Source: Rhodobacter xanthinilyticus
GTDB taxonomy: Bacteria; Pseudomonadota; Alphaproteobacteria; Rhodobacterales; Rhodobacteraceae
Direction of reading: 5' to 3'
DNA: 64,000 nt
Assembly: GCF_001856665.1 (NCBI RefSeq)
Contig: NZ_CP017781.1
Span: 2,265,501 to 2,329,500 of the forward strand
Position numbers and translations under genes: made by a program. Within the stretch, counting starts at the first letter, position 1; each line of letters starts with the position of its first letter. The notes beneath the pieces are model-generated. The model worked only from the letters and a program-made list of their open reading frames with translations. It did not search any database and was not told the origin of the DNA. Of this stretch, positions 8,583 through 19,235 are shown in pieces.

Positions 8583-9529
8583 GGGGTCGCTTTCACGTCG
8601 ATGGTCTGGCCGGACATGGCGTGCAGGGCTTGCAGGGAATGGTCGGTGAGCCGCAGCGTCGGGCGCTCGGGGTTGCGCAGATCGAGGCGGGTAAAATCGC
8701 GGCCGAGCAGGTCTTCGGCCTTGTCGAGCGCGAGGATCCGGTCCACCGCGCGCACCGGGTCGAGCTCGGGGAGCAGGATCCGCTGATCGCGGTCGAGCAC
8801 CAGATCCCAGCGCCGCTCGCCGACCCGCACGAGGCCCCGCGTGCGCGGCAGGATCGGCGCGGCGGCGGCGAGGATATCGAGCGCCTCGGGCACGGCGAGA
8901 TCCGCCCCCTCCCCCGCGATCAGGGGCAGATCGGCGCGCGTCGCGCGATCAAGCAGCGTCGCCACCCGGTGCCCCTCGGCGTCGAGCATCTCGACCCCCG
9001 CGGCGGTGCGCCACAAAACGGCCGGCTCGCGCTCGGTCACCTTCGCCTCGAGCACGCCGCCCGGGCGCACGACGAGGCTCACCTCCTTGACCGCATCGAG
9101 CCGCGCGATCGTGTCGCGGTAAAGCTCGAGGTCGATGGCAAAGCTCGAAGCCGGCAGCCGCACCGGCAACATCGCCCGGATCGCATCGCCCACCTCGGGG
9201 CTCGCGCCCTCGATCTTCAGAAGCGAAACCATGAATTCCGGGCGGTTCTGCACGGCGGTCTTCAGCGCGTCATATTGCTCGACGAGATCGGCGCGGCGGC
9301 CCTCGTCGCCCAGCCAGATCCCGAGCCCGAGCGTCACCACGAAGACCGGCGCGCCGATCCGGGTGAAGGCGCGCACGAAGGGCGTGAGCCAGAGCCGCTC
9401 GAGCCGGTAAGCCAGCCGCGAGGGCGCCGGGTCGCGCCGCGGGCCCCGCGGGCGGCGGCGCGCCACGCGCACGAAGCGTTGCCCGCCGGTGCGGGCCGAG
9501 AGCGGCGGCTCGGGGGTCAGCGGTCGCAT
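8579..9529 (-). CDS. ftsQ: Cell division protein FtsQ
   Basis: Bitopic inner-membrane protein of 316 residues. A long basic, proline-rich cytoplasmic tail (1-55) precedes one transmembrane segment (about 57-73, [16 protein letters not shown]). The periplasmic part begins with a POTRA domain (about 100-170, opening [19 protein letters not shown]) and continues as the FtsQ beta domain with LPLIAGEGA. FtsQ links early ring proteins to FtsL/FtsB and septal synthesis enzymes. It overlaps ddl by 13 bases and ftsA by four, so the three are one translational unit. Confidence 0.94.
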   Translation of the reverse strand: MRPLTPEPPLSARTGGQRFVRVARRRPRGPRRDPAPSRLAYRLERLWLTPFVRAFTRIGAPVFVVTLGLGIWLGDEGRRADLVEQYDALKTAVQNRPEFMVSLLKIEGASPEVGDAIRAMLPVRLPASSFAIDLELYRDTIARLDAVKEVSLVVRPGGVLEAKVTEREPAVLWRTAAGVEMLDAEGHRVATLLDRATRADLPLIAGEGADLAVPEALDILAAAAPILPRTRGLVRVGERRWDLVLDRDQRILLPELDPVRAVDRILALDKAEDLLGRDFTRLDLRNPERPTLRLTDHSLQALHAMSGQTIDVKATP

Positions 9530-10431
9530 GAGGCATCCTCCACCAGCCAGGCGCAGAGCTCGGCGAAGCTGATCCCCTCGGCGGCGGCCTGTTCGGGCGC
9601 AAGCGAGGTCGCGGTCATGCCGGGCTGGGTATTGGTCTCCAAGAGAACCAGCCCCTCGAGCCCGCGGCTGTCATCCCAGCGAAAATCGGTCCGCGACAGC
9701 CCCCGGCAGCCAAGCGCGCGATGGGCGCGCAGCGCATACTCCCGGCACGCCTCGGAAATCTCGACCGGAATCTCGGCCGGGCAAACATGGCGCGAGCCGC
9801 CGGGCTGATATTTCGCGGCGTAATCATACCAGCCCGTGGTGATGATCTCGGTCACGCACAGCGCCCGGTCGCCCATCACCGCACAGGTCATCTCGCGGCC
9901 CGGCGCATAGGTCTCGACCATCACCACCTCGGGCATCTCGGCGGAAAGCTGCGGCGGCCCGTTCGACCCTTCGGTGACGAGATAGACCCCCACCGACGAG
10001 CCCTCGTTATTGGGCTTCACGACATAGGGCACCGGCAGAACATGGCCCGCCGCGACCTCGGCCTTGGTGGCCAGAACGCTCTCCACCACCGGCAGACCGG
10101 CGGCGCGATACACCTCTTTCGAGCGGCTCTTGTCCATCGCCAGCGCCGAGGCCAGCACGCCCGAATGGGTATAGGGGAGGCGCAGCCATTCGAGCAGGCC
10201 CTGCACGCAGCCATCCTCGCCCCACCGGCCATGCAGGGCGTTGAACACGACATCGGGCTTCGCCGCGGCGAGTTGCGCAGGCAGATCCGCCCCCGCATCG
10301 ATCTCGATAACCTCGAACCCAGCCACCGTCAGCGCCTCGACGCAGCCACGCCCCGAGGAGAGCGACACTTCGCGCTCCGCCGAAGTCCCGCCCATCAAAA
10401 CCGCCACCCGGTGGGATGCCCTGCTCGACAT
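9517..10431 (-). CDS. ddl: D-alanine--D-alanine ligase
   Basis: ATP-grasp ligase of 304 residues that makes the D-Ala-D-Ala dipeptide for MurF. The N-terminal signature [14 protein letters not shown] (14-27) binds the first substrate; further on come the [12 protein letters not shown] segment, the ATP-grasp core [14 protein letters not shown] and the Mg2+-binding end [16 protein letters not shown]. Length is normal for DdlB-type enzymes. It sits between murB and ftsQ as in the standard dcw order and overlaps ftsQ by 13 bases. Confidence 0.96.
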   Translation of the reverse strand: MSSRASHRVAVLMGGTSAEREVSLSSGRGCVEALTVAGFEVIEIDAGADLPAQLAAAKPDVVFNALHGRWGEDGCVQGLLEWLRLPYTHSGVLASALAMDKSRSKEVYRAAGLPVVESVLATKAEVAAGHVLPVPYVVKPNNEGSSVGVYLVTEGSNGPPQLSAEMPEVVMVETYAPGREMTCAVMGDRALCVTEIITTGWYDYAAKYQPGGSRHVCPAEIPVEISEACREYALRAHRALGCRGLSRTDFRWDDSRGLEGLVLLETNTQPGMTATSLAPEQAAAEGISFAELCAWLVEDASCDR

Positions 10432-10514
10432 GCCCGCCTCTTTCGCCTTGCCGCGGGTTTACCGGCGCCGCCGCTATCCCGCTGTTTTCTTGCATTTGCA
10501 ACGCGCCGGGCGGC

Positions 10515-11435
10515 TCAATTCTCGCCCACGCGCATGATTTCCCACTCTAGCGAAATTCCCTGCGTCTGCAAAACCTTTTTGCGCACTTCCTCGCCCAGAC
10601 CCTCAAGATCTTGTGCCGTGGCGCCGCCCGCGTTGATCAGGAAGTTGGAATGCATCTCGCTCATCTGCGCCCCGCCAAGCCGCGCGCCGCGCATCCCCGC
10701 CCGGTCGATCACCGCCCAGGCCTTCATCTCATGCACGTCATCGGCCCGCCCCGTCGAGGAGGCGCCCGAGGGGTTGCGGAAGGTCGAACCGGCCGAGCGC
10801 TCCTTGGTGGGCTGGCTCGCATCGCGGCGGGCGATCTGCTCCTCCATCCGCGCGACAAGCGCCGCGGGCTCGCCCGCGCCGGCGCGGAAGGTGGCCGAGA
10901 TCAGGACCGCGCCCTCGGGCAGCCGGCTCTGCCGATAGCCAAAGGCGAGATCGGCGGGGGTGAGCGTCGCGCGCGTGCCATCGCGCAAGATCGCCTCGGC
11001 CGAGATCAGATGATCGGCGACATAGGCGCCATAGCAGCCCGCATTCATCCGCACCGCGCCGCCGATCGAGCCGGGGATCGTGCGCAAAAACGTCAGATCG
11101 CGCCCGGCATCGGCGGCGCGCCGCGCGACATGGGCGTCGAGCGCGGCGGCGCCGGCGGTGACCAGATCGCCCGCGATCTCGATGCCGTTGAACCCACGCC
11201 CGAGCCGGATCACCACCGCCCGGATCCCGCCATCGCGCACGATCAGGTTCGAGCCCACCCCCATCGGGAAGACCGCGACCTCGGCCGGCAGCGCGGCCAG
11301 AAACGCCGCCAGATCCTCGGCATCGGCCGGTTGGAAAAGCCAATCCGCCGGCCCGCCAACGCGCAGCCAGGTCAGATCGGCGAGCGGGCGGTTGGCGGTG
11401 AGCGTGCCGCGGGGGGTATAGGGGAGCTGATCCAT
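10515..11435 (-). CDS. murB: UDP-N-acetylenolpyruvoylglucosamine reductase MurB
   Basis: FAD/NADPH enzyme of 306 residues that reduces enolpyruvyl-UDP-GlcNAc to UDP-MurNAc. FAD-domain features are [13 protein letters not shown] near the N terminus, [12 protein letters not shown], and [17 protein letters not shown]. The catalytic serine is in GSTFRNPSG. Lack of the extra tyrosine-loop domain makes it a type II MurB, the common alphaproteobacterial form. Two adjacent ATGs are available (11438 and 11435); the ribosome site GGAGGAG stands two and five bases before them, so the second is preferred. It lies 83 bases upstream of ddl. Confidence 0.95.
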   Translation of the reverse strand: MDQLPYTPRGTLTANRPLADLTWLRVGGPADWLFQPADAEDLAAFLAALPAEVAVFPMGVGSNLIVRDGGIRAVVIRLGRGFNGIEIAGDLVTAGAAALDAHVARRAADAGRDLTFLRTIPGSIGGAVRMNAGCYGAYVADHLISAEAILRDGTRATLTPADLAFGYRQSRLPEGAVLISATFRAGAGEPAALVARMEEQIARRDASQPTKERSAGSTFRNPSGASSTGRADDVHEMKAWAVIDRAGMRGARLGGAQMSEMHSNFLINAGGATAQDLEGLGEEVRKKVLQTQGISLEWEIMRVGEN

Positions 11436-11479
11436 CATGCCTCCTCCTAGCGCGGCGCGCGGGCGGTTTTCAAGCCGCC

Positions 11480-12271
11480 TCAGGCGCGGGTGTCGATGCG
11501 GATCTCATAGCCGAGCGTGGTCTCGACCCGGCCCGCCCAGAACGAGCCCTCGACCGGCATCGTGGCGGCCTGATCGGGCGCGACCGCCAGCGGCAGATGC
11601 CCCGCGCCGACCGCGGTGCCATGGGTCGCGTCAAACCCGATCCAGCCGCGCCCCGCCACCCAGATCTCGACCCAGGCATGCAGATGGCGCCGCCCGTCGG
11701 GGCTCTCGGCCATCGCCTGATAGCCCGAGACGAAGCGCGCGGGCATCCCCACCGCACGCGCCGCCGCGATCGCGAGCACGGTGATATCGCGGCACGCGCC
11801 GCGCGCGGTGATCAGCGTCTCGGTCGCGCTCTGCGCGGCGCCGGTCTCGCGGATCTGGCGGTCGGTGCGGGTGTAAAGCGCCTCGCACAGCGCCGTGGCA
11901 AAGGCCTCGCCCTCGCCAGCCGCGCGCCGCAGCCCTTCGGCAAAGCGCGCCACCTCCGGCGCGGCGGGCTCATTGGGCAGATAGGCGGGGTCGGGCGCGG
12001 GCGCCGCGGCAGGCTCGGGCGCGCGGGTGGCAAAGCGCAGCGCGCTCTCGATGCGGAACGCCCGCGTCTCGCCCGCGAAATCGAGCGCAAGCACCCGGTT
12101 GCCCCAGAGATCCACCTTCTCGGCGCGCGCGGCGGGGACGGGAAAGACGGTGATCTCCTGCCCGACGAGCCGCCCCGCCTCGGGCCGCGGCGAGAGCCGG
12201 ATCAGATGCGGCCCCAGCCGCACCGGCTCGGAATAGCTGTATTTCGTGACGTGACTGACCGAGAAAAGCAC
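11480..12271 (-). CDS. Transglutaminase-like cysteine peptidase family protein
   Basis: 263 residues. The N-terminal bacterial transglutaminase-N domain ([20 protein letters not shown]) is followed by a transglutaminase core with a full catalytic triad: Cys160 in [11 protein letters not shown], His198 in [10 protein letters not shown] and Asp214 in [10 protein letters not shown]. There is no signal peptide, so it is probably cytoplasmic. Members of this COG1305 group are usually predicted peptidases or amidases; substrate is unknown. GTG start with GGGAGGGG just upstream. It is lodged between the DUF2484 gene and murB inside the wall-synthesis cluster, where it is not part of the classical set; a role in wall peptides or peptide recycling is only a guess. 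Confidence 0.85.
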   Translation of the reverse strand: MLFSVSHVTKYSYSEPVRLGPHLIRLSPRPEAGRLVGQEITVFPVPAARAEKVDLWGNRVLALDFAGETRAFRIESALRFATRAPEPAAAPAPDPAYLPNEPAAPEVARFAEGLRRAAGEGEAFATALCEALYTRTDRQIRETGAAQSATETLITARGACRDITVLAIAAARAVGMPARFVSGYQAMAESPDGRRHLHAWVEIWVAGRGWIGFDATHGTAVGAGHLPLAVAPDQAATMPVEGSFWAGRVETTLGYEIRIDTRA

Positions 12272-12347
12272 CCGCCCCTCCCTGCGTTACATCGCCGCAG
12301 GATACAGCAAAGCGCGATTTTCTCTAGCAAAAACACTTTGGGCGCGC

Positions 12348-12581
12348 TCAGCCGAGCCGCAGATGCGCGATCAGCGCCTTGAGCGGCCAGCGCAGCACGC
12401 TCATCCCCCCCGCGAGCACCACCAGCCCCGCGAGCCAGCCGTTCTCGAAGGTCACCCAGCCGAGGATCGGCACCCCCGCCGCGATCAGCGCCCAGGCCGC
12501 CGGCCAATGGAACCGCCGCGGCCCGAGCGCCACCGCCGTCGCCACGATCGCCCACAGGCAGGCCGCGCCGAGCGAGCCCAT
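12348..12581 (-). CDS. DUF2484 small membrane protein
   Basis: A 77-residue protein with three hydrophobic segments: MGSLGAACLWAIVATAVAL, AWALIAAGVPILGWVTF and GWLAGLVVLAGGMSVLRW. The FENGWLAGLVVLAGG...LRWPLKAL pattern is that of DUF2484, a family found beside murC/murB in Rhodobacteraceae. Function is unknown; position implies a link to wall synthesis or division. Start choice is uncertain: a GTG at 12620 overlaps the murC stop as GTGA and would give 90 residues, while the ATG at 12581 starts right at the first membrane helix as in relatives. Confidence 0.75.
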   Translation of the reverse strand: MGSLGAACLWAIVATAVALGPRRFHWPAAWALIAAGVPILGWVTFENGWLAGLVVLAGGMSVLRWPLKALIAHLRLG

Positions 12582-12616
12582 CGCGCCGAGGCCAAGGGGG
12601 GCGAGCGCCTCCACCC

Positions 12617-14041
12617 TCACGCCCCGAGCCGCGCGGGCAGCGCGTTGGCCCATGCCGAGATCGTGCCGGCGCCAAGGCACACCACGATATCGCCCGGCCG
12701 CGCCTGCTCGCGCACCAGCCGCGCGAGATCTTCCTCGGAGAGGATCGCGCGGGCGTGACGATGGCCGTGGCGGATCAGCCCGGCGACCAGATCATCGCGG
12801 CTCGCGCCGGGGATCGGCTCCTCGCCCGCCGCATAGACATCGGCGATCGCGACCACATCGGCCTCGTTGAAACAGGTGCAGAAATCCTCGAAGAGGTTGT
12901 GCAGACGGGTGTAGCGGTGCGGCTGATGGGCCGCGATCACCCGCGCGCCGGGCGTGCCCGCCACCGCCTGCCGCGCCGCCTTCAGCACCGCCGCGATCTC
13001 GACCGGGTGGTGGCCGTAATCGTCGATGATCGCAACGCCGCCGAGCACTTCGCCGACCTTGGTGAACCGCCGGTTGACCCCGCCAAAGCCCGCAAGCGCC
13101 TCGCGGATCTCCTCTTTCTTCATGCCGAGGTGGCGCGCCACCGCCACCGCCGCCAGCGCGTTCGAGACGTTGTGGTCCCCCGGCATCGGCAGCGTGCAGC
13201 CCTCGATCACCACGCCCTCGCCCTCACCGCGGAGCTGAATGTCGAAATGCGCGACCCCCTTCACATAGCTCAGGTTGACCGCGCGCACATCGGCCTGGGC
13301 GTTGAAGCCGAAGGTCACCACGCGGCGATCGTTCACGCGCCCGACGAGCGCCTGCACCTCGGGGTGGTCGGTGCAGCACACCGCCAGCCCGTAAAACGGG
13401 ATATTCGAGACGAAATCGTAAAACCCCTTGCGCAGGTTCTCGATCGTGCCCCAGTGCTCCATGTGCTCGGGGTCGATATTGGTCACGATCGCGATCGTCG
13501 CGGGCAGGCGGTTGAACGAGCCATCGCTCTCATCGGCCTCGACGACCATCCATTCGCCCGCGCCCGCGCGCGCGTTCGAGCCATAGGCGTGGATGATCCC
13601 GCCGTTAATCACGGTCGGGTCGAAATTGCCCTTGTCGAGCAGCGTCGCGACCATCGTCGTCGTGGTCGTCTTGCCATGCGTGCCCGCGATCGCGATATTC
13701 GAGCGCAGACGCATCAGCTCCGCCAGCATCTCGGCGCGGCGCACCACCGGCAGGCCACGCTTGCGCGCCTCCTCGAGCTCGGGGTTGCCCGGCTTGATCG
13801 CCGAGGAGATCACCACGACCGCCGCCTCGCCGATATTCTCGGCGCGCTGGCCCTCGAAGAACGTGGCGCCGAGCTCGACCAGCCGGTCGGTGATCTTCGA
13901 GGCCTTCGCATCCGAGCCCTGCACCGAAAAGCCTTGCGTCATCAGCACTTCGGCGATCCCCGACATGCCGATCCCGCCCATGCCGATGAAATGGATCGGC
14001 CCGATCTCACGCGGGAGTTTGGTGGCGGCGGCGGCGTTCAT
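12617..14041 (-). CDS. murC: UDP-N-acetylmuramate--L-alanine ligase MurC
   Basis: Cytoplasmic Mur ligase of 474 residues, adding L-Ala to UDP-MurNAc with ATP. The Rossmann motif [17 protein letters not shown] (17-33) and the P-loop GTHGKTT (120-126) are clear; later motifs include [14 protein letters not shown] and [11 protein letters not shown] in the central domain and the C-terminal [10 protein letters not shown]. The start overlaps the murG stop by four bases (ATGA). Downstream, DUF2484 begins within or just after its stop. Confidence 0.97.
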   Translation of the reverse strand: MNAAAATKLPREIGPIHFIGMGGIGMSGIAEVLMTQGFSVQGSDAKASKITDRLVELGATFFEGQRAENIGEAAVVVISSAIKPGNPELEEARKRGLPVVRRAEMLAELMRLRSNIAIAGTHGKTTTTTMVATLLDKGNFDPTVINGGIIHAYGSNARAGAGEWMVVEADESDGSFNRLPATIAIVTNIDPEHMEHWGTIENLRKGFYDFVSNIPFYGLAVCCTDHPEVQALVGRVNDRRVVTFGFNAQADVRAVNLSYVKGVAHFDIQLRGEGEGVVIEGCTLPMPGDHNVSNALAAVAVARHLGMKKEEIREALAGFGGVNRRFTKVGEVLGGVAIIDDYGHHPVEIAAVLKAARQAVAGTPGARVIAAHQPHRYTRLHNLFEDFCTCFNEADVVAIADVYAAGEEPIPGASRDDLVAGLIRHGHRHARAILSEEDLARLVREQARPGDIVVCLGAGTISAWANALPARLGA

Positions 14042-15141
14042 TTCGAATTTCCTGCAATCTGTTCAACAAGTTCCACCAGGCGATCGGTGGCATCGGGGAT
14101 ACCCTGGCGCGCGGCGGCATGGGCCATTTGCACCGCCCCTTCGGGATTGTCCAGCACGAGCGCCACCTGCGCGGCCAAGCTCTCGACGCTGAGTTTCGCC
14201 TCCGGGATCAGGATCGCGGCGCCCGCTTCCGTCAGCCCGCGGGCATTGGCGCTCTGGTGATCGCCGGTCGCGGCGGCAAAGGGGATCAGGATCGCGGGGC
14301 GCCCGATCACCGAAATATCGGCGACCGACGAGGCGCCCGAGCGCGAGATCACGAGCTGCGCCTCGGTAAGCCTTCGCGGCACGTCGTTGAAGAAGGGCTG
14401 CACATCGGCGGGGATCTGCGCCGCCGCATAGGCCGCGGCAACGCGCTCCATATCCTCGGCCCGCGCCTGATGGGCGACACGCAGCCGCGCGCGCAGGCCC
14501 TCGGGCAGGCTGGCAAGCGCGGCGGGCACCATGTCCGAGAGGATCCGCGCGCCCTGGCTGCCGCCGATCACGAGGAGCGAGAGCGGGTAATCGCCGGGCG
14601 GGATATAGGGGGCGTTCGCGCGCTCGAGGACCGCCGCGCGCACCGGGTTGCCGGTATGAACCCCCGCGACGCCCTGGGGCAGGTCGGTGGGCCAGGTGCC
14701 GCAGGCGAAAGCGTCGACATGGCGCGCAAAGACCCGGTTCACCCGGCCCATCACGCCGTTTTGCTCATGGATCGCGCAGGGCACGCGCAGCACCTGCGCC
14801 GAGGCGAGCGCCGGGATCGTCGGGTAGCCGCCAAAGCCCACCACCACCGCCGGGCGGTCCGACAGGCCGCGCATCACCGCCGAGAGAACCCCGCCCGCGA
14901 TGCGGAACGGCACCGCGAGTTTCGCCGCCACCCCGCCGCGCGCGAAGGTCGCCGAGGCGACCTGTTCGACCGCGACCACATGCGGAAAGCCCCCCGCATA
15001 ACGCGCGCCGCGCGCATCGGTGGAGAGTTTCACCCGCCAGCCGCGCCGCACCATCGCCTCGGCCAGCGCCTGCGCGGGGAACATATGCCCGCCGGTGCCC
15101 CCGGCGGCGATCAGCAAAAGCGGCGCTTTCGGCTCGGCCAT
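14038..15141 (-). CDS. murG: Undecaprenyl-PP-MurNAc-pentapeptide GlcNAc transferase MurG
   Basis: GT28 glycosyltransferase of 367 residues that turns lipid I into lipid II on the inner face of the membrane. The glycine-rich acceptor loop [10 protein letters not shown] is at 14-23; the C-terminal UDP-GlcNAc domain holds [18 protein letters not shown], the [12 protein letters not shown] segment and the [13 protein letters not shown] loop. It directly follows ftsW (43-base gap) and overlaps murC. Confidence 0.97.
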   Translation of the reverse strand: MAEPKAPLLLIAAGGTGGHMFPAQALAEAMVRRGWRVKLSTDARGARYAGGFPHVVAVEQVASATFARGGVAAKLAVPFRIAGGVLSAVMRGLSDRPAVVVGFGGYPTIPALASAQVLRVPCAIHEQNGVMGRVNRVFARHVDAFACGTWPTDLPQGVAGVHTGNPVRAAVLERANAPYIPPGDYPLSLLVIGGSQGARILSDMVPAALASLPEGLRARLRVAHQARAEDMERVAAAYAAAQIPADVQPFFNDVPRRLTEAQLVISRSGASSVADISVIGRPAILIPFAAATGDHQSANARGLTEAGAAILIPEAKLSVESLAAQVALVLDNPEGAVQMAHAAARQGIPDATDRLVELVEQIAGNSK

Positions 15142-15184
15142 GAGTTCCTCCCTGGGGCTTGGGCCCGCGGGCCCTGCCGCCGCC

Positions 15185-16348
15185 TCAGTGGCGACGCGCG
15201 AGAATGTCGGAGATCTCGCCTTGCGGGCGGGACCGGGTGAGCGCCAGAAGCGCGCCCACCGCGATGCCCGAGGCGATCACCGAGGAGCCGCCGTAGCTCA
15301 CGAAGGGCAGCGTCATCCCCTTGGCCGGCAAGAGCCGCACCGCGACGCCCATGTTGATCAGCGCCTGCACGCCGAAGGCGCAGGCAAGCCCCGCGCCCGC
15401 GAGCCGCGTGAACGGGTCGCGCTCGCGCATCAGCCGCAGGAGCGAGCGCACCACCACCGTCGCGTAAAGCGCGATGATGATCATCACGAGGATCAGCCCG
15501 TATTCCTCGGCCGCGACCGCGATGATGAAATCGGTATGGGCATCGGGGAGCGACCATTTCACCGTGCCCTCGCCGACGCCGACGCCGAAGAACCCGCCCT
15601 CCTGGATGGCGTTCGTGGCGTAGCCGATCTGCGTGCGCGGGTCGATCTCGGTGGAGAGGAAGCCGTTGATCCGGCGGGCAAAGTGCTCCGAGGTATTATA
15701 GGCGAAGACGCCGCCCGCCGCGGTCAGCCCGCCGATCGCGGTCAGCAGCGTGATCGGCGCGCCGCCGATGAAATACATCACCATCCAGGAGAAGAGCACG
15801 AGCGAGGCCTGGCCGAAATCGGGCTGCAGCGCGAGGGCGAGCACGATGATCAGCGTCAGGATGAAGCTGTAAAGCCGCCCCGAGGGGCCGCCGACCTCAT
15901 GGGCCGCGGCCATGAACCAGGCGGCGGTGATCACGAAGGCGGGTTTGAGGAATTCGGAGGGTTGCACCGAGGCGAAGCCGAAGGAGAACCAGCGCACCGC
16001 GCCCTTGCCGAAATCGGTGCCGAAGATGGGCAGGAGCAGGATCGAGACGAAAGCGAAGGCAAAGCCGATGACGCCGAGCCGGCGCACCTGCAGCGGGCTC
16101 ATCATCGAGACGCCCCCCGCCACGCCGAGCGCGACCAGCCCGAAGAAGGCCTGGCGCTTGACGTAGTAGAAGGGTTCGAGCCCGTTCTTTTCCGCCAGCG
16201 GCACCGAGGCCGCGAGGCCCAAGAGCATGCCGACGCCGAACAGCATCAGGATCGCCGAGAGCGCCCATTTGTCGATCGTGCGCCACCAGCGCGGAAGAAT
16301 CGGCTCACCTGCCCGCACGGGCACGGTGCCAAAAACCATCTCTGTCAT
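15185..16348 (-). CDS. ftsW: Septal peptidoglycan glycosyltransferase FtsW
   Basis: SEDS-family polytopic membrane protein, 387 residues with about ten hydrophobic helices. SEDS marks: [18 protein letters not shown], the [13 protein letters not shown] loop containing the conserved Asp of SEDS polymerases, and the C-terminal [19 protein letters not shown] motif. FtsW polymerises lipid II into glycan at the septum with the transpeptidase FtsI. It is the first gene of the left half of the cluster; the 221 bases upstream carry a dispersed-repeat half element and then divergent chrA, so a separate promoter for ftsW onwards is likely. Confidence 0.96.
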   Translation of the reverse strand: MTEMVFGTVPVRAGEPILPRWWRTIDKWALSAILMLFGVGMLLGLAASVPLAEKNGLEPFYYVKRQAFFGLVALGVAGGVSMMSPLQVRRLGVIGFAFAFVSILLLPIFGTDFGKGAVRWFSFGFASVQPSEFLKPAFVITAAWFMAAAHEVGGPSGRLYSFILTLIIVLALALQPDFGQASLVLFSWMVMYFIGGAPITLLTAIGGLTAAGGVFAYNTSEHFARRINGFLSTEIDPRTQIGYATNAIQEGGFFGVGVGEGTVKWSLPDAHTDFIIAVAAEEYGLILVMIIIALYATVVVRSLLRLMRERDPFTRLAGAGLACAFGVQALINMGVAVRLLPAKGMTLPFVSYGGSSVIASGIAVGALLALTRSRPQGEISDILARRH

Positions 16349-16468
16349 GGGCTGTACCGCTCGCTGCCTCGAAAGCCCGGTTTTCCGGGTCTGGGGAAAG
16401 CCTAGCGGAAAGTGCTGGCTCTGCCTAGAGGAACATGGGTCGAACGGCGGGGTTTTGCGCGCGGCTCA

Positions 16469-16530
16469 GGGGGGCGCTGCCCCCTCGGGCTGCGCCCTCC
16501 CCCCGGGATATTTGGCATCGTTGAAGGCGG
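16469..16530. repeat. Dispersed GC-hairpin repeat, family B, half element
   Basis: GGGGGCGCTGCCCCC hairpin followed by CCCCCGGGATATTTGGCATCGTTGAA, the left half of the long palindromes at 48027-48155 and 54147-54292. It lies between divergent ftsW (-) and chrA (+), the only copy here found between two divergent starts. Confidence 0.65.
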
Positions 16531-16569
16531 GGGGCGGGGCGGCTAGGCTGGGGCGCGATCGGAGGGGTG

Positions 16570-17682
16570 ATGGGCGAGATTTTCTGGGCGTTCTTGCGGC
16601 TTGGGCTGATGAGTTTTGGCGGGCCGGTGGCGCATATCGGCTATTTCCGCGCGGAATTCGTGGCGCGCAGGGGCTGGCTCGATGAGGCGGAATTTGCGCA
16701 GGCCCTGGCTTTGGCGCAGTTTCTGCCGGGGCCGGCGTCGTCGCAGATGGGCTTTGCGATCGGCTGGCGGCGGGGCGGGCCTTTGGGGGCGCTGGCGGCT
16801 TTTGCGGGGTTCACGGCGCCTTCGGCGGGGCTGATGGCGGCGGCGGGGCTTTGGGCGGCGCAGGCGACGCCCACGGGGGCGGTGGCGGGCGCGCTCGCGG
16901 GGCTCAAGCTCGTGGCGCTCGCGGTGGTGGCGCAGGCGCTCGTCGGGATGGCGCGCAGCCTGTGCCCGGATGCGCCGCGGCGGGCGGCGGCGGTTTTGGT
17001 GGCGGGGGCGCTCGTGCTCTGGCCCTTTGCCGGGGCGCAGATCGGCGCGATTGCGCTCTGCGCGGGGATGGGTGCGCTGTGGCTGCGGCCCGGGGCGGAG
17101 GCGGCGGGCGGCGCGCTCTCGTTGCGCGGGGCGCGGTGGGTTGCGGGGGGGCTTTTGCTGCTCGCGCTCGGGCTTGCGCTGATCCCGTTTGCGCGGCCTT
17201 ATTTGGGCGCGGGGGCGCTTGTGTTTGGCGGCGGGCATGTCGTCTTGCCGCTCTTGCGCGAGGCTCTGGGCGGGGCGATCGCGGAGGGGGTCTTCCTCTC
17301 CGGCTATGGGCTTGCGCAGGCGATGCCGGGGCCCCTGTTCACCTTTGCGAGCTATCTTGGCGCGGTGCAGGGCGGCCTTTGGGGCGCGGCGATTGCCACG
17401 CTCGCGATCTTTGTGCCGGGCTTTGCGCTTTATGCGCTGGTGGCGCCGCTTTGGGCGCGGATCGGGGCGCGCGCGGGGGCGCGGGGCGCGGTCGCGGGGG
17501 CCAATGCGGCGGTGGTCGGCGTGCTTGGCGCGGCGTTTTTCGGCCAGATCCTGCCCGAGGCGTTTCTCTCGCCCGGCCATGGGGCGCTCGCCGCCGCGCT
17601 TACCGCGCTGGCCTTTGCGACGCGGTTGCCGCCGCTCGCGCTCGTGGTGATGGGCGCGGGCGGCGGCGCGGCGTTTCTCTGA
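16570..17682 (+). CDS. chrA: ChrA-type chromate/anion efflux transporter
   Basis: 370-residue membrane protein with two homologous CHR halves, so the long-chain ChrA type. First half: GLMSFGGPVAHIGYF and ALAQFLPGPASSQMGFAIGW; second half: GALVFGGGHVVLPLL and GLAQAMPGPLFTFASYLG. ChrA proteins export chromate or related oxyanions. GGAGG is at 16561-16565; ATG at 16570 is preferred over the adjacent GTG at 16567. The gene is on the strand opposite to the surrounding dcw genes, separating murD from ftsW. The frame is tidy and GC-rich like its neighbours, without signs of recent transfer. No chrB regulator gene is nearby, so a chromate role is not certain. Confidence 0.88.
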   Translation: MGEIFWAFLRLGLMSFGGPVAHIGYFRAEFVARRGWLDEAEFAQALALAQFLPGPASSQMGFAIGWRRGGPLGALAAFAGFTAPSAGLMAAAGLWAAQATPTGAVAGALAGLKLVALAVVAQALVGMARSLCPDAPRRAAAVLVAGALVLWPFAGAQIGAIALCAGMGALWLRPGAEAAGGALSLRGARWVAGGLLLLALGLALIPFARPYLGAGALVFGGGHVVLPLLREALGGAIAEGVFLSGYGLAQAMPGPLFTFASYLGAVQGGLWGAAIATLAIFVPGFALYALVAPLWARIGARAGARGAVAGANAAVVGVLGAAFFGQILPEAFLSPGHGALAAALTALAFATRLPPLALVVMGAGGGAAFL

Positions 17683-19083
17683 TCAGCCGGGCAGACGGGC
17701 GACCAGTTCGGCGAAATGCTCGCCGCGTTTTTCGAAATTCGGATATTGGTCGAAGCTCGCCGCCGCCGGGGCGAGAAGGACGGTATCGCCCGCCTCCGCG
17801 TCGCGCGCCGCGGCCGCCACCGCCGCCTCCATCGTCTCGCAGATTTCATGGGCAAGCGGCGCCAGTTCGAGCGCGAAATCGCGCCCCGAATGGCCGATGA
17901 AATAGGCCTTTTTCACCTTGCCCAGATGCGCGCGCAGCGCCGTGACGCCGCCTTCCTTGCCCAGCCCGCCCGCGATCCAGCGGATATTGTCGAAGGCCTC
18001 GAGCGCCTTTTCCGCGCTGTCGACATTGGTGGCCTTCGAGTCGTTGACGAAGCGCACGCCGGCCTTTTCGGCGATCGTCTGGCTGCGGTGCGGCAGGCCC
18101 GCGAAGGAGTGGAACGCCTCCTCGATCAGGCGCGGCGAGAGCCCGAGCGCGCGGGTGGCGGCAAAGGCTGCGCAGGCGTTTTGGTGGTTATGCGCGCCGG
18201 GCAGGCCCTTGACCTCGCGCAGGTCGATCGAGGCGACCTGCCGGCCCTTGCGCCATTCCGCGAGGAAGCCCTTGCGCGCGAAGACAGACCAGCCGTAATC
18301 GCCCAGTTTGCGCGCCGAGGAGACGCGGATCACCCGGTCGTCCTCGCGCCTCATCGCCAGCTGATTGGCGAGATAGATGCCCTCGGGCTCATCGACGCCG
18401 ATCACCGCGCGATCCGGGCCGCCCTCGGCGAAGAGCCGGCGTTTGGCCGCGAAATAGCCGCCCGGGCCGCCGTGGCGGTCGAGGTGGTCGGGCGAGAGAT
18501 TGGTGAAGACCGCGATATCGGGGGTGAGCGCGCGGGCGAGATCGGTCTGGTAGGAGGAGAGCTCGAGCACCACCACCTCGCCGTCGGTGGCCGGGTCGAT
18601 ATCAAGGACGCCGCGGCCGATGTTGCCGGCCATTTGCGTGGGCCGCCCGGCATGGGCGAGAATATGGTGGATGAGCGCGGTGGTGGTCGATTTGCCGTTC
18701 GAGCCGGTGACGCAGACGGTGCGCGGGGGGGTGTCGAAATTGTCCCATTCGGGCGTCGCCCAGGAGCGGAAGAAGAGCCCGATGTCGTTATCGACCGGGA
18801 TGCCTTCGGCCATGGCGCGGGCGATATGGCGGTTCGGGGTCGGGTAGAGATGGGGGATGCCGGGCGAGGTGATCAGCGCGGCGACGCCCTCGAAAGCGTC
18901 GTTGCGGGTCAGGTCGTGGCAGGTCCAGCCTGCGGCTTCGGCGCGGGCGCGCGATTCCGGGCTGTCATCCCACAAAAGCGGCGTGGCGCCGCCCGCCTTG
19001 AGCGCGGCGGCGGTGGCGAGCCCCGAGCGGCCGAGCCCGAGCACGGCGACCTTCTGACCATCAAAACCCTGAACCGGAATCAT
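17683..19083 (-). CDS. murD: UDP-N-acetylmuramoyl-L-alanine--D-glutamate ligase MurD
   Basis: Mur ligase of 466 residues adding D-Glu. N-terminal Rossmann-like [14 protein letters not shown] (12-25); P-loop TGSNGKSTT (126-134); central [12 protein letters not shown], the GLPHRSQTI and FVNDSKATN segments and the C-terminal [19 protein letters not shown], all MurD hallmarks. It ends head-to-tail with chrA (converging stops at adjacent bases, 17682/17683), so transcripts entering from murD face chrA transcripts. Upstream are a family B repeat and the TPR-like gene. Confidence 0.97.
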   Translation of the reverse strand: MIPVQGFDGQKVAVLGLGRSGLATAAALKAGGATPLLWDDSPESRARAEAAGWTCHDLTRNDAFEGVAALITSPGIPHLYPTPNRHIARAMAEGIPVDNDIGLFFRSWATPEWDNFDTPPRTVCVTGSNGKSTTTALIHHILAHAGRPTQMAGNIGRGVLDIDPATDGEVVVLELSSYQTDLARALTPDIAVFTNLSPDHLDRHGGPGGYFAAKRRLFAEGGPDRAVIGVDEPEGIYLANQLAMRREDDRVIRVSSARKLGDYGWSVFARKGFLAEWRKGRQVASIDLREVKGLPGAHNHQNACAAFAATRALGLSPRLIEEAFHSFAGLPHRSQTIAEKAGVRFVNDSKATNVDSAEKALEAFDNIRWIAGGLGKEGGVTALRAHLGKVKKAYFIGHSGRDFALELAPLAHEICETMEAAVAAAARDAEAGDTVLLAPAAASFDQYPNFEKRGEHFAELVARLPG

Positions 19084-19188
19084 CGCATTCTCCGTAGCTG
19101 GCGGGGGCGGCCCCTTGCGCTCTTGGGATAAGTGAGGCGGGGGGAAAGGGAAAGGGGGCCTGTGGGGGGAGCAGGTGGCGAGGGCGGA

Positions 19189-19235
19189 GCGGGGCTCTGC
19201 CCCGCACCCCGGGATATTTTTGGCAAGATGAAGGG
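19189..19235. repeat. Dispersed GC-hairpin repeat, family B, short form
   Basis: GCGGGGCTCTGCCCCGC hairpin followed by ACCCCGGGATATTTTTGGCAAGATGAAGGG-type sequence. It starts right after the stop of the TPR-like gene and is the same subtype, inverted, as the copy at 28351-28412. Confidence 0.65.

Noticed and set aside
5385-8786. 1133-codon plus-strand frame across ftsZ and ftsA
   Set aside because: Antisense to unmistakable FtsZ and FtsA; composition is low-complexity His/Arg/Gly-rich shadow.
16543-17580. Arg/Pro-rich minus-strand frame opposite chrA
   Set aside because: No membrane helices or motifs; the plus strand gives a clean two-half ChrA.
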